A program made the translations under genes and the position numbers. A stretch of 64,000 nucleotides of DNA from Anaeramoeba flamelloides (Eukaryota > Metamonada > Anaeramoebidae). This document shows positions 11,501-21,332 of this stretch, piece by piece (within the stretch, counting starts at the first letter, position 1; each line of letters begins with the position of its first letter). The stretch is taken from NCBI GenBank assembly GCA_027625915.1, contig JANTQA010000076.1, positions 2,170,001 through 2,234,000 on the forward strand. Direction: 5' to 3'. Under the pieces are notes generated by a model. It made no database searches and was not told the DNA's origin. It worked only from the letters and a program-made list of their open reading frames with translations.

Positions 11501-12704
11501 AATTTTTATTTCAATTTCCAAATTGTATATTAATTATTACTGTTACAATCAAATTAACGAAGAGTAAAAATTTTGTCTTAGAGTTAACTAAGGAAGATAT
11601 ATTTATTGTCTAAAAATAACATTTCTAAAAGATTTGTAAAGATCTTTGGTTTTTTCAACTTATAAACTAGAAAAAAATTTTGTAGAATTTGAACTAAAAA
11701 TTTTCATTTTTTAATCGTAAAAAATAATTGTAGTTAAAATCATATTAAACCCATCAAAATTTTATCCCAAAGTCCAATACCTAAGCTCCATAAAATTCCT
11801 AAAAATATCATTTCGAAACTGGGTTTGTGAAGAAGTTTGGGTTTTTACATCACATACTTCTTATAATATTTAATTCTTAAAATAAAAATTTTCATTTATT
11901 AATTAGAAAATATCAGTATTACAAAATTACCAAATTAGGTTCTATTAAAGAAATAAAGTAGATTTGGAAAGGCTAATTGAGATTATATTAGATTTTTCAT
12001 TTTTAGAATTTAATACGTGAGGAGTAAAAAAAAATCTTTGTTTTTTGTTCGTTTGAATATGTTTTTAGATCAATAAAGCCTTAATAAATATGTTCCAGGC
12101 CAGAATTGATCCGTAGAAGATAAGAAAAAGAAGATTTTTTATTAAAAAAAAAAGTCTATTACGCTGATGTGATAGCTCGGTATCTTTCTTGTCCAGCTGT
12201 GTCCTTAGAAAAGGGATGATTAAAAAAAAAAAAAAAAAAAAGAAATGAAAGGAAAATTTAAGCCAACAAAAAGTTAAAGATCAAAGAGTAAGCAAAAAAA
12301 AAACAAACCCATATTTGAGCTTTAATTGTTTTGTCTTTGATTTTTAATGTCCGGGCGGCAAATTCAACGCCAATGGTACTTTTACTCTCAAAATTAAATT
12401 CGTTTCTTTTATAAGGGTTGTGATATTTGTATTTTAAAAAATTGACATTTCAAGAGGTTTATCATACATCAAATTCAAATAAGGGTTTCGGTGTTAAACC
12501 GTAACATCAAAAGAAACACAAACCTGCAAAATTGAGATAATAAATTCGATTTTCCAACACCAGAGTCACCTGTGAAAAAAAAAAAGAAAAAAAATAATAT
12601 TAATTAAAAAAAGAATAAGAAAATACATTTAGATCCGCAAACAATTGATTACCTAAAAGAACAATTTTAAAAAGAAGGTCAAATTCGTCTTGGTCAGAAG
12701 TCAT
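5519..12704 (-). CDS. Rab11 small GTPase, five exons with a 6.2-kb last intron
   Basis: Exons, in transcript order, are 12704-12653, 12569-12524, 12405-12309, 12203-12163 and 5936-5519. They join in phase to a 217-aa protein (human Rab11A has 216). The P-loop GDSGVGKS lies at 18-25, followed by SKSTIGVEF in the switch I region. DTAGQERY begins at 66 with catalytic Gln70. YYRGAVGAL follows at 80, NKID at 124-127 and [11 protein letters not shown] after that. The C-terminus is CCN, a double-Cys geranylgeranylation signal. Numbering of K24, S25, Q70 and N124 matches human Rab11A. Rab11 acts on recycling endosomes and the trans-Golgi; in protists it is also linked to contractile-vacuole or secretory traffic. 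The last intron (12162-5937) has a GTAATA donor and an AAG acceptor and restores Ala79 exactly. It is filled with repeats, but no coding residue is missing. The start is the only ATG before the conserved [13 protein letters not shown] segment. Confidence 0.92.
6696..6933. mobile_element. 240-bp foldback element, copy 1 (GATACTGATAAATTC termini)
   Basis: It begins GATACTGATAAATTCAAATA and ends GAATTTATCAGTAAT, forming inverted termini whose arms extend about 55 bp with mismatches (TTTAGTTCAATTTCCATT against GAAAATGAAGTGAAAATTTT). Copies of similar length lie at 9115-9354 and 56213-56452. It is inside the giant Rab11 intron. No coding capacity, so it looks like a MITE-type non-autonomous element. 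Confidence 0.6.
6989..7255 (+). other. Small ORF inside the Rab11 intron, unrecognised
   Basis: From the ATG at 6989 the frame encodes about 88 residues starting [20 protein letters not shown], rich in Glu, Lys and Ile, with a basic patch RKKKKQKKY near the end. It begins right beside a 240-bp foldback element and lies on the strand opposite to Rab11. I recognise no domain. It may be a remnant of a mobile-element ORF, a fragment of a lost gene, or chance. Confidence 0.2.
7380..7680 (-). mobile_element. LINE fragment (reverse-transcriptase-region piece)
   Basis: The segment aligns with 37390-37570, which is the upstream end of the long LINE fragment at 36.3-37.6 kb. Shared landmarks include TTTTAATGAGTTTAAATC, ATTATGAATAATTCTTGAAA and TTTCTGTG. 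On the minus strand it is interrupted by stops, so it is a decayed piece. It sits in the Rab11 giant intron in the same transcriptional sense as the host gene. Confidence 0.6.
9039..9135. repeat. Inverted-pair repeat, left copy
   Basis: About 95 bp, containing TCTAATATACTCTCAATTAG and TTCTTTAATAGAACCTAATT, is found in reverse complement at 11905-11998. The two copies flank 2.8 kb of the Rab11 intron. The repeat abuts the 240-bp foldback at 9115 and overlaps its first bases. Confidence 0.6.
9115..9354. mobile_element. 240-bp foldback element, copy 2
   Basis: It starts with AATACTGATAAATTC and ends with GAATTCATCAGCATC, so the termini are inverted repeats matching those at 6696-6933 and 56213-56452. 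Length (240 bp) and the internal TTTTTAGTTAATTTTCATTT stretch near the left arm agree with the other copies. No coding capacity. It lies in the Rab11 intron. Confidence 0.55.
9865..10025 (+). repeat. Dispersed repeat with GTTTGATTATTTTGAA core
   Basis: The core TTTAATTTGAGAAAGATGTTTG recurs at about 58185-58215 in the same orientation and, in reverse complement, at about 21575-21600. Flanking sequence is similar over roughly 130-150 bp in all three places. The third copy lies in the spacer of the 21-kb inverted duplication. Nature unknown; no coding signal. Confidence 0.5.
10295..10715 (-). mobile_element. LINE 3'-end fragment with zinc-knuckle C-terminus
   Basis: Read on the minus strand, frame pieces give YCEICKKM followed by [18 protein letters not shown], the Cys-Cys-His-Cys pattern found after the reverse transcriptase of many non-LTR retrotransposons. 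The same DNA is homologous to the 3' part of the 36.3-37.6 kb fragment. Frame breaks show it is dead. The 3' end carries the hairpin at 10351-10376. A tandem partial copy follows at 10716-10985; both are preceded by AAAAGTGAATACTTT. Confidence 0.7.
10716..10985 (-). mobile_element. LINE 3'-end fragment, tandem partial copy
   Basis: It repeats the left part of 10295-10715: ATTTAGCGGATGAGTTTTTA, then the hairpin at 10782-10807, then TTATTATCCAATAAGGCTAAT, stopping in the zinc-knuckle region (CATAGGCTGGGCAATACCAG). The shared 15-bp AAAAGTGAATACTTT at 10289, 10717 and 10984 marks the duplication junctions. Confidence 0.65.
10985..11250. repeat. Foldback repeat built from AAAAAGTGA(A/G)GACTTTTT-like units, copy 1
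   Basis: Units such as GTGAATACTTTTT, CAGAATTAAAACTTTT and AAAAAGTATTTACTTTTT occur in both orientations around a less AT-rich centre (GGCCCCAGTCTCGACACCAC). The same units surround a comparable centre (GTGGTGTAGAGGTTGCAGTG) at 54010-54410. Both copies lie in giant introns. No coding signal. Confidence 0.5.
11905..11998. repeat. Inverted-pair repeat, right copy
   Basis: Reverse complement of 9039-9135, including CAAATTAGGTTCTATTAAAG, AAATAAAGTAGATTTGG and GGCTAATTGAGATTATATT. It lies 165 bp downstream of Rab11 exon 4, inside the giant intron. Confidence 0.6.
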
Positions 12705-13475
12705 CTTAGTTCTTTTGTTTAAGGATTTAAACTATCAAAAAATAAGGAAAAGAAATTTTCAAATTGATAAGTTTAAAAAATGATCAATCTTTTATATTTA
12801 AAATTTCGAACCTGATTAAAGTTACTTATTACTCGGAACAAAGAAATTACTTTGACATGAGTTTTTAATTCAAAATTGTCGTAAATTAATTCAAAAGGTT
12901 AGTTTTAAATCAACGAATAAATTATTTCCTTATTTTTTCAACAGTCAATGTTTGTTGTGATTTCGTAAGGGTGTGATCTTGATTTTAAAGAGACTCATGT
13001 TGTCAATCGTTTTTCTAGTTCTTTTAAGAAACTGAATTAATCATTAGGTAACGTACACATAAAAAAGGGTTTAAAGTTGAATGATGAGCTTCTATCACCT
13101 AGAAGCCACAAATTTAAATAAGTTACAATAGGATTTAAATCTTATTTGCACACAATAGATTAAATACCTCTAACAATTTGATTAATATAATAGTATTAAA
13201 AATTGTATATCTTACCAAATGATATTTGATCCTTGAAACCCATCATTATCACAAAAAATTTTTTTGAAAATACCAGAATAAATTTGTTTAAAATTTTACC
13301 CTTTTTAATAACTTTACTTATAATAAACACTATTGGTTAATAAAAGATCTTGGATCAAAAATTATATTTCAAGTTATTTTACAATTAAAGTTTGAAAAGC
13401 CAATTTTCGGGTTCTATTAATAGTTTTTTAAAATTTAATAGTAAAAAATTTGAATATTTTTTTTTTTAACCATTT
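12705..13475. other. Upstream of Rab11, no gene seen
   Basis: This stretch precedes the Rab11 ATG, so it holds its 5' leader and promoter. I could not point to a specific promoter element. It is A/T-rich with no long ORF on either strand and no clear repeat match elsewhere in the window. Confidence 0.4.
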
Positions 13476-13735
13476 CCCTAATAAAAAAAGTTTTTTATAA
13501 CATGTTATAAACGTGTTGTAAAGGCGTTATAAACGTTTGAAATGTTATAAATTTTTATAATAAAAACTTTTATAACATAAATGTTTGTTATAAAATGTGT
13601 TATAAAAATTGTAACATGTTATAAGCCTGTTATAAGAATATTTTTTAAAAAAATATTGAAAAAATCATCATTTAAAAGGAAATTTTGTTATAAAAATGTT
13701 ATTGAGATGTTATATATTTTTTTTTTTTATTAGGG
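13476..13735. mobile_element. 260-bp foldback element, copy B, packed with GTTATAA motifs
   Basis: The left end is CCCTAATAAAAAAAGTTTT and the right end is TTTTTTTTATTAGGG, a terminal inverted repeat matching the left end at 4487. The length is also 260 bp. The interior carries more than ten GTTATAA/TTATAAC motifs, including TTATAACATGTTATAA twice. No coding capacity. Confidence 0.55.
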
Positions 13736-13869
13736 TTGGAGGTTATATTTAATATATTTTAAAAGTGTTTTAAATCTGATGAATATCTTACAAATATGGG
13801 AAAAATTATTTGGACTATTAAAATATTATTTATTTAAATTGAAAAAAAATATTTTTTTTTTTGATTTTA

Positions 13870-14065
13870 AGTTAGTTTTTTTGTAATTTTTGAAATAAAC
13901 AGAAAATTTAAGAGATTTTCAGTTTATTCCAAAAAGTAAAAAAAAAAACCGCTGTTAGCTTTTCCTGAATTTAAAAGAATAGAGTAAAATCTAGAAGATT
14001 TTTCACCATTCTTTTGAATTCTCGAAAACCGCTGTTAGCTTTTTTTTAATTTTAAAAATACAAAG
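13870..14065. repeat. Foldback repeat, modular family
   Basis: It includes AACCGCTGTTAGCTTTTCC and AAAACCGCTGTTAGCTTTTTT, a duplicated module, plus GAAATAAACAGAAAATTT facing TTCAGTTTATTCC. The modules are shared with 4850-5210, 24390-24570 and 50440-51010. No coding signal. Confidence 0.45.
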
Positions 14066-14148
14066 GAAATTTTTGAAATTTTCTTTTAATTTCTTAAATT
14101 AAAAAAAAAACTAGTCACTCGACGGCACTCTACAGTAACTTTTCATTA

Positions 14149-14343
14149 CAGCCAGTTCCACTTTTCAGGTACAAACTTCAACGAAATTTAAGGCACAAAA
14201 AAATCTCAAATTAAGGCACATTATTTGGAATTTTAATTTTTACAATTTATTTTTACTAGAATCTGAATATTGTACTTTAACTTGAGATTTTTATTGTTCC
14301 TTAAATTTCGTTGAAGTTTGTGCCTGAAAAGTGGAACTGGCTG
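14149..14343. mobile_element. 195-bp MITE, copy 1 (TA-flanked)
   Basis: Near-complete inverted repeat: left arm CAGCCAGTTCCACTTTTCAG, right arm CTGAAAAGTGGAACTGGCTG in exact complement. The arms continue through CAACGAAATTTAAGGCAC on the left and its diverged complement on the right. TA dinucleotides flank both ends (14147-14148 and 14344-14345). The size, palindromic structure and TA target site fit a Tc1/mariner-derived MITE. Three further copies are in the window. No transposase is present. Confidence 0.85.
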
Positions 14344-14601
14344 TATATAATATTTTGAAGAGGAAAAATACAATCAAATTATTCAAAATGCTGTTTATCT
14401 TCGATTATTTGATTGAATATAAATAGATAGTCTTTTATTTATCAGAACAATCCCTTAATAAACCAAGAACAAAATATTCTTATACATTTTTTAATAAACC
14501 TTTTTATCTTTTTTTTATTACTATTCAATATAAAAAGATTAAAATTTCATTAGAATTCAACTATTCAGTATAATTAAAAAGAAAACGAAATGACATAAAT
14601 T

Positions 14602-14792
14602 CAGTTTCAAATTTAACGCACTAACTTTCAACGAAATTTAAGGCACAAAAAAATCCCAAATTAAAGTATAAAATTTGGCATTTTTATTTATCGAAATTTT
14701 TTTACTAGAATTTGAATTTTGTACCTTAATTTGAGAAATTTTTTCTACCTTAAATTTCGTTGAAATTTGTGCCTTAAAACTGGAACTGCCTG
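14602..14792. mobile_element. 195-bp MITE, copy 2
   Basis: Same family as 14149-14343. The left arm is degenerate (CAGTTTCAAATTTAACGCAC) but the shared CAACGAAATTTAAGGCAC is intact. The right arm ends AACTGGAACTGCCTG and is followed by TA. Separated from copy 1 by only 258 bp. Confidence 0.75.
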
Positions 14793-14799
14793 TAAAAAA

Positions 14800-16320
14800 C
14801 AATAAAAAGTTTAATATTTCTCAAATTGAATAAAAAATTCAGTCAACCTCCAAATTATAGAGAATTTGATTGGATATATGAAATTAATTATTTTTAAAGA
14901 TAGAAAGTTCAACTCATTATTTTTTTTAAAAAAATAATCATTTAATATTTTAAGTACTTTTCAAACAGTATTAACCTACAAAATTATTTTTTTAAGAATA
15001 AAAACAATTTTATTGACTTTTAAGAATTTTAATCAAAGATTTTTTGTCAAAATTTTAGAATAAATTTTTTAAAGATTTATTTTATTTATTGAAAGAAATA
15101 GTAATTATTGAAAAATACCAAAATCAAAAAAAAAAAAAAAAAGACAGAAAGAAAGAGAAGAAAAATAATAAAAATATTATAATACTAAAATAATAATATG
15201 TTTCACATAATCTGATTAAAAAATTCTCACTAACATAATGTTTTATACGAATTTGAAAGAATATAATAATATCTATTTTTTTACTAAAATTCTGGAAAAA
15301 AAAATTATATTTCGTTTTAAAAATTTAAAAGAATAGATGAAAATCTTTTATTTTATTTCCTTTTTTTTTTAAATTCTATTAAAATTTCTTTATTTTTTTT
15401 TTAATTTTTGAAATATAAAGGAATTTTCTTGAATTTTTTTTTGATTTTTCAAATTATAAAAAAAACTAACGGTTTTTTACCATTGTTTATAAGAATTGAG
15501 TCAAAATTAATAATTTTTCTTTTCATTACAAAAATTTACAAAAAGTTAATCATACTCAATGACACCGTGCATCTATTTTTTACATCGGTCGAGACTTCAA
15601 GGAAGTTTAAAACATGATAAAAAGATGATCAGTATAAATAATAATTTCACAATCTATTATTAAAAATGATTAATCGTTTGTAGTTTTTTTTTTGGTAATA
15701 AAAATAAAATAGATACTAATTTTCATTCTACTGAATTCATTCAAATTAGAAAAAGAAAATTTACACTGAATACAACAGTAGTACAATAGGTACACGATTC
15801 TTTATTTTTCTCTATTTGAAGTATTTTTTATTTTCAATTTTTTATTAGTAGTTTTTCTTTATTCTATAAATTTTTCAAATCATAGAATTTTAATAAAAAA
15901 ATTCTTGATAAGAACAAAAGATGATCTTTTTTTTTGAACCAAAAAAGACAACATTTGTTTAAAATGTACACATTCATATCTTTATTTTATTATTTTACGA
16001 TTAATTTCAAATGATCATTCTCAATACTTTTCTCAATTCAAAAAACAATTTAATAAAAACCTAAAAATTTTAAAAAAAAAACAAGATCAAAAAATTAACA
16101 AACAAAGGATTCAACTCTGATTCACTTTAGTTTGTTTTCACAAATTGAGTAAAAAAATTATTTTTTATTTCTTTAGTTTCAATACCTTGTAAAACTAAAT
16201 TTTTTAATTTTTTCATTAAGATTTTCATGATTAAAAATTTAATAAAATCTAAAAATTCACTTTTTTTTACAAAATAATTTTCTTTATAAAATATTAAAAT
16301 GAAAAAAGTCTGTCTTGATT
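14800..16320. other. AT-rich stretch without a gene
   Basis: No supportable coding region. It has several A-rich and T-rich runs and short pieces resembling the modular foldback family near 15290-15490. The (AAAAG)n run starts at its right end. Confidence 0.4.
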
Positions 16321-16326
16321 CCACAA

Positions 16327-16384
16327 TAAGAAAAGAAAAGAAAAGAAAAGAAAAGAAAAGAAAAGAAAAGAAAGGAAAAGAAAG
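16327..16384. repeat. (AAAAG)n microsatellite
   Basis: About eleven consecutive AAAAG/AAAGG units lie just past the 3' end of the cadherin-like gene (which ends at 16450 on the minus strand), so they may fall in its 3' untranslated region or immediately beyond. Confidence 0.9.
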
Positions 16385-16449
16385 GAATGAAAAGGATTGA
16401 AAAAAAAAAATAAATAAATTCAAAATGTTTCTAATAGAATGTTCGGAAA

Positions 16450-18254
16450 TTAGAATAAAAAGAGTAAATATAAGGCCAAGAATAATAAAGAAGAAAAGGC
16501 AACTCTATATGAAGGGGAAACCTCAAGATTGATATTGAAAGAATTTGTGACTGATTCGCCACATACGTCTGTCGCCATGACGGTAATTTTTAATTGTGTG
16601 CTTTCATTTGGAGGTGTTCCTGTGAATAGTCTTTCATTTCTGTCGAAAGTAATCCAGTCTGGGAGTGAGCTGTCGTCATCTAAAAAAGCTGTGTATCTTA
16701 ATTGATCGCCATCGGGGTCTTCGAATGTGTCTGAAGCGAATTGGTAATTTAATTCAGTGGAGGATGAACATGTTTGTTCTGATAAAGAATTTTTGATCTG
16801 TGGCTTATTATTATTTTGAATGATATAGGACTGCGCCTCTATATCTGAGGTTGATTGTGAATCCGTTTCTTCATTGATTGTATTCCATACTGCAATGATC
16901 CTGCTTGATCCCAAATATGAAACCATTGGGTGTTCCTTCTGTTGGCTTGTGTCGGTATTTACATAGAATTCTTGCCCAAACCTAACAGACTCTCCGTCAC
17001 TACGGATGGAAAAAATTGAGCCTTGGATGTCAGACCATCCGTCTGTGATTGATTGGTATACAAAAAAGATTTGGTCTGAATCCAACTCTGCAACAGAAAT
17101 TTTTTTGACAGACGTTACTGCATCGGTCGAGACTTGGAAGGCTTCGCTAAGCTTTGTAGGCTGACTGGCGCCATCGAATTCATAAAGTTGCGCCATCACC
17201 ATTTGATCTTCGTTTTCGTTTTGGGAGATCCAAGATACAAGAAACTGGTATTCCGATCCGATGTGGATCACTTCAGGCTTGAGGTTCTTGTTCTCATTGT
17301 CCTTTGAGCTGATTTCGAATTGCGCCCCGATCTTTTGGGGAGCCGAAAGAGTGGATCCGTCAATTGCCTGGCCAAAGATTTTTTGGTTTTCCTCACCGTC
17401 TTGCAATTCGTAGGCCACAATGAACATGTCGTTCACTAAATTGGCAATGCTTGGATCGCCGTGGGTCGCCTGGTCATTTTCGTCGTTGATCAACATCTCT
17501 TCTCCGATCTTTGTTGGTGTTGTTGTCGTGATATTGAAAATTTGTGAATAAATGTTGGCATTGGAGCTGTCGCTGGGCTTTGCTTGCCAGACCGCAACAA
17601 AGGTTTTTGAGTCCAGAAGCGTTAGTGTGTCTTTCTTTGGATCAACATTCGTACCAGAGTCGGCTTGGAATTCTTTCCCGCGCTTAATTGGAGTGCTGTC
17701 CTCAGTGTACGTATACACTTGGCCATAAATGCCTTCGTAACTTGGATCTTCTGAATGGAAAATTATGACAAACATGTCGTGATCAAAATGAGTCGCCAAT
17801 CGCGCCTTATTTTGCACATCGTTTGTATGGTTGTTCACGAGAAATTCTTCGCCTATTGTTGCGACGTCGCCTCCGTGTGGCCATCTTAGTTCCTGTCCGG
17901 AAATGTCATCAGATGAACTCGATTTTTCAGATGTCCATGTACAAACAAACTCATAATCATTGAATGCAGAAACGCTCGGGTGATCTTGATTTCCAGTGCT
18001 ATGCACATTAATTTGGAAACTGCTTCCCTGTGGCTTTGGACACTGCTCAGTTAGAACTTTGAAAGTTATGAAATTATATTCAACAAAAAAATTAAAGAGT
18101 TTTCTTTGGTTTTGTTTTTGATTTTTGATTTTTTTCTTTTTTTCTTTTTTTCTTGTTTTTTTTGGTATTTTGAGATTGAAAATCGAGAATGGAAAAAAAG
18201 ATTACCAACAATGAAAAAGAGAAAAAAGAATAATGTAGTCTTTAAGAATGTCAT
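16450..18254 (-). CDS. Secreted, probably GPI-anchored protein with a cadherin-like domain
   Basis: Exons 18254-18206 and 18056-16450, joined across a 149-nt GTAATC...AAAG intron, encode 551 aa. The N-terminus MTFLKTTLFFFLFFIVVLTE is a classical signal peptide. Residues about 40-410 hold repeated blocks of the type GxEFxVN...Q..P.V...(D)xxFVxxW....IYGQ, similar to repeats known from large bacterial surface proteins. Residues about 430-525 form a dystroglycan-type cadherin-like domain: FEDPDGDQLRY, LPDWITFD, FTGTPP and VMATDVCGES. The protein ends in VAFSSLLFLALYLLFLF with no cytoplasmic tail, which suggests a GPI signal rather than a transmembrane anchor. By eye the coding sequence is clearly less A/T-rich than the neighbouring genes and lacks Asn runs. 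A role in adhesion or glycan binding is inference. Confidence 0.85.
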
Positions 18255-18264
18255 TGGGACCAAA

Positions 18265-20900
18265 GTATTGTGTTATTTATTTTTGGAGTGTTATCTTTAA
18301 AAATTCCAAAATTGCCAAAAAAAAATGATTTAGTTTGAAAGTATTTTCTAATTGTGAAACAAGAGTTAAAACGTATGGTGTCTGAAAAAACAAATTTAAA
18401 AACTTACAAAGTTTCTTGTCGCTAATTGGTTTTTTTTTTTTATCAAGAAGAGGTTAAAAATCCCACTCAAATAATAATTGCATTTATAATTGTTAAGAAC
18501 AATGTTTAGGGTGAAAATATTGGAAATTGTTTTATAAACGCTCTTGAAAGAGTTTCAATCTCCAAATAAATTTACCTCTATTTAAAATTTATTTAACAAA
18601 AAATAGCAAATTTTGGTAATTTTAAACAATTTTGCCTTTATTTGTTCATAACAAAATTTGATTTACTTGTTTCATAATTGCTATTTAAATTGTTAACCTA
18701 AAAAAAATTCCCTAAAGTTATTCTAAATATGTTTTACAGTTACTTTTACAAATTTGAAATGTTTGAAAATTTGTACTTGTTCTCGAAAATCGCTAAAAGT
18801 TTTTTTTAACATTTTCCTTCAAAGAAAAATTTTTTTTTTCATTTATATGCTTTGATTTTTCACTTGGAATTAAGTAATTTTTTTCTATAATTTCTTCTGA
18901 ATGGAAATTCTTTTTGAGAATTGAAAGTAAAATATAACAACAATTCAAACTACCCCCAGAAGGAAACTGAGAACTTTTGGATTTTTTTTCCATTTTGGCA
19001 TTTGAAATTTAAATGTGTAATAATTGTCTCTTCATTGTCACTTCATTTTCAATTCATTTTCAATTAGAGTAACATACTACCCCCAACTTCTATGAGAACC
19101 TGACTTACTATTTGTTTCAAAATTAATGGTACAAAATTTTTATTCATCCTAACAAAAAAAGATTTACTAAATCAAGTAACTTTTCAAATTTTTAATTCTG
19201 ATCACACAGCTTAAATTATTTATTTATGTTTTTGAATTGGGAACTTTGTTGATTTATATTAATTCTTGTATAAGTGATTTTTTTTGAAAGCTAAATTAAA
19301 ATTTTGAATTTTTTATTTTTTAATTAATAGTATTAAAATACAAGATGGAAAATAAAGTGAAAATTCAACCTATATTGAAATCAAAAAACTAGTATTTTAC
19401 ATCTTTTATTGAATTTCCTTTTTTTAACATTTAAGGGAGTTTATTATATACCATTTTTTTTCTAAACAGTTTTCTGTGCATGAATATTATGATTATTAAT
19501 AACCAAAATTTTTGTTTCAATAAAAAACTTTAACATTTATTTATTGAAAGAATTCTTTTATGACATTCTTAATATTACAAAAGTAATAAAATAGCTTTTA
19601 ACGAAACTTTCTACTGAACAAAGTTAATTTTTGTAAAAGGAATTTATTTGTTGAAAATTTTAATTTTTTTTTTTTTTTTTATGAAAACAATATATTTTTT
19701 ACTTAAGCTTTTTGCATAAAATGAATTCGGAAAACAAATTCCAAAATAGATTTTTATGTTTAAATTTTAAAGATCAAAGGCTCTTTTTCAGTAATATGTT
19801 TTTGATGAATACGAATTACTGACAAAAAATTCTGAATATGAATTACTGAATAGTAATTACAGAAAAGTAAATTAACCCAGAGAAAGTTTAAAATAGATGA
19901 TTTTTTGTAAAATTAAATTTTCAAAATATAATAAATAGGTTTTTTAATTCTAAAAACCACTTAAAAAATTGTTTTATTTTCATTATTTCTTCTTCTGAAT
20001 CTTTTAATTTATATCATAATTTGTTACATAAACCTCAATTTTTTTTTTGAATTTCTAGTATTCGTAAGAAAGTCTCGTATGAACAAAGTTAAAAAAATTT
20101 TTTTTTATTATAAAACATAATCTGAAAATATTTTCTTATCTCTTGAAATTATCTTTTTTTATTCAAATAAGTTTCTTCTGATTTAATAATTTGTTTTCCG
20201 GATTTTTTAATTTGATTTAATTACCCGCAAATGAAATTTATTTAATATTTTTATTTGTGATATATAAATTTACTAAAAAAAAAGAAACAAAATAATCATC
20301 TTTTGATAACAATTAAATGTTTTGAATTTGTAAAAAAAAATTTTTTTAAAAATTAGTTTGATTTATTTATCTCAAATATTTTTTTTTTCTTTTTTTTATT
20401 TTGAAATTATCTTGCCTTATTTTTGTGAATTAGAAAAAATATACTGATTATAATTCTCAATAGGTTATATTTTTAATATCGCTTAGAGAGAAAAATTATA
20501 ATCCTCTTATTTTGGAGAAAGGAACAAAATTGCAAGATTTTTTTTGAAATGGGATATTAAAACCAATAATTAAAATAAAATTCAAAACAAACAAAAAAAA
20601 AATAAATCAATATATTTACAATTTTACTCTGGAAAATAAATAACAAAAAATGGAAAAAAATTCTTACAGATGTTTTTTTAATAATTTTGAAAATTTTTCA
20701 TTCACATAATTTACCAAAATCATCTTTAAAGTACCAAACTCAAACAAATTGAACAATTTGATCTTGGAATTTTATACTGATCTTTTTTATTACTTTTTTT
20801 TTATAAAAACATTTAAAAATTTATCAAAATTAACTCATCTTTTTAGAACACCTTTGATGAAAATTTTTGAACTTTTTAATTTTTACTTTTTAACAAGTTA
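18265..20900. other. Gene-free AT-rich stretch
   Basis: It contains the upstream region of the secreted-protein gene and then long A/T runs. Open frames at 18793-18993 (-) and 20749-20970 (+) have no recognisable domain and look like chance. No repeat family of the window was recognised here. Confidence 0.4.
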
Positions 20901-20981
20901 TGATAACAGTCAAATTGAAAACCGGAAATTTTCTCAAAAACCCGGTAATTCCATTTTTCTGATCAATTGAAAATATTAGTA

Positions 20982-21177
20982 CATTCAGTTTCACTTTTAA
21001 GGCACAAACTTTCAACGAAATTTAAGGCACAAAAGAATCTTAAATTAAGGCACAAAATTTGGAATCTTTTTTTTTACAATTTATTTTACTAGAATCTGAA
21101 TTTTGTGCCTTAATTTGAGATTTTTATTGTGCCTTAAATTTCGTTGCTAGTTTGTGCCTTAAAAGTGAAACTGGCTG
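20982..21177. mobile_element. 195-bp MITE, copy 3, inserted in the inverted duplication
   Basis: Left arm CATTCAGTTTCACTTTTAAG, right arm ending AAGTGAAACTGGCTG, TA on both sides (20980-20981 and 21178-21179). The opposite arm of the inverted duplication reads ATATTAGTAAAAAGG across the same point. Insertion therefore occurred at a TA, with TA duplication, after the inverted duplication formed. Confidence 0.9.
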
Positions 21178-21209
21178 TAAAAAGTCAAAAATCTACCCAC
21201 TTTTTACAG

Positions 21210-21332
21210 ACAAAAAACCCAATTAACCAGCAACTTATAACTATTCCAATTGGTGTATTGATTAAATATTCTGAATCTGTTAATTTTAACTCTTTGATGA
21301 ATTCAGAAATCAAAAAAATCAAAAATTTGTAA
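21210..21332 (+). CDS. Terminal-exon-like ORF, left copy
   Basis: After a good 3' splice site (CTTTTTACAG) the frame reads TKNPINQQLITIPIGVL, continues through KYSESVNFNSL and ends in KKIKNL and a stop, 40 codons plus stop. The right arm of the inverted duplication holds a copy of identical length. Upstream exons were not found, and I do not recognise the family. It is either the last exon of an unfound gene or a remnant of one. Confidence 0.4.
   Translation, partial: TKNPINQQLITIPIGVLIKYSESVNFNSLMNSEIKKIKNL

Noticed and set aside
18793-18993. 66-codon minus-strand frame starting with ATG
   Set aside because: No domain, no matching splice signals found, and a Lys-rich end typical of chance frames in A-rich DNA.
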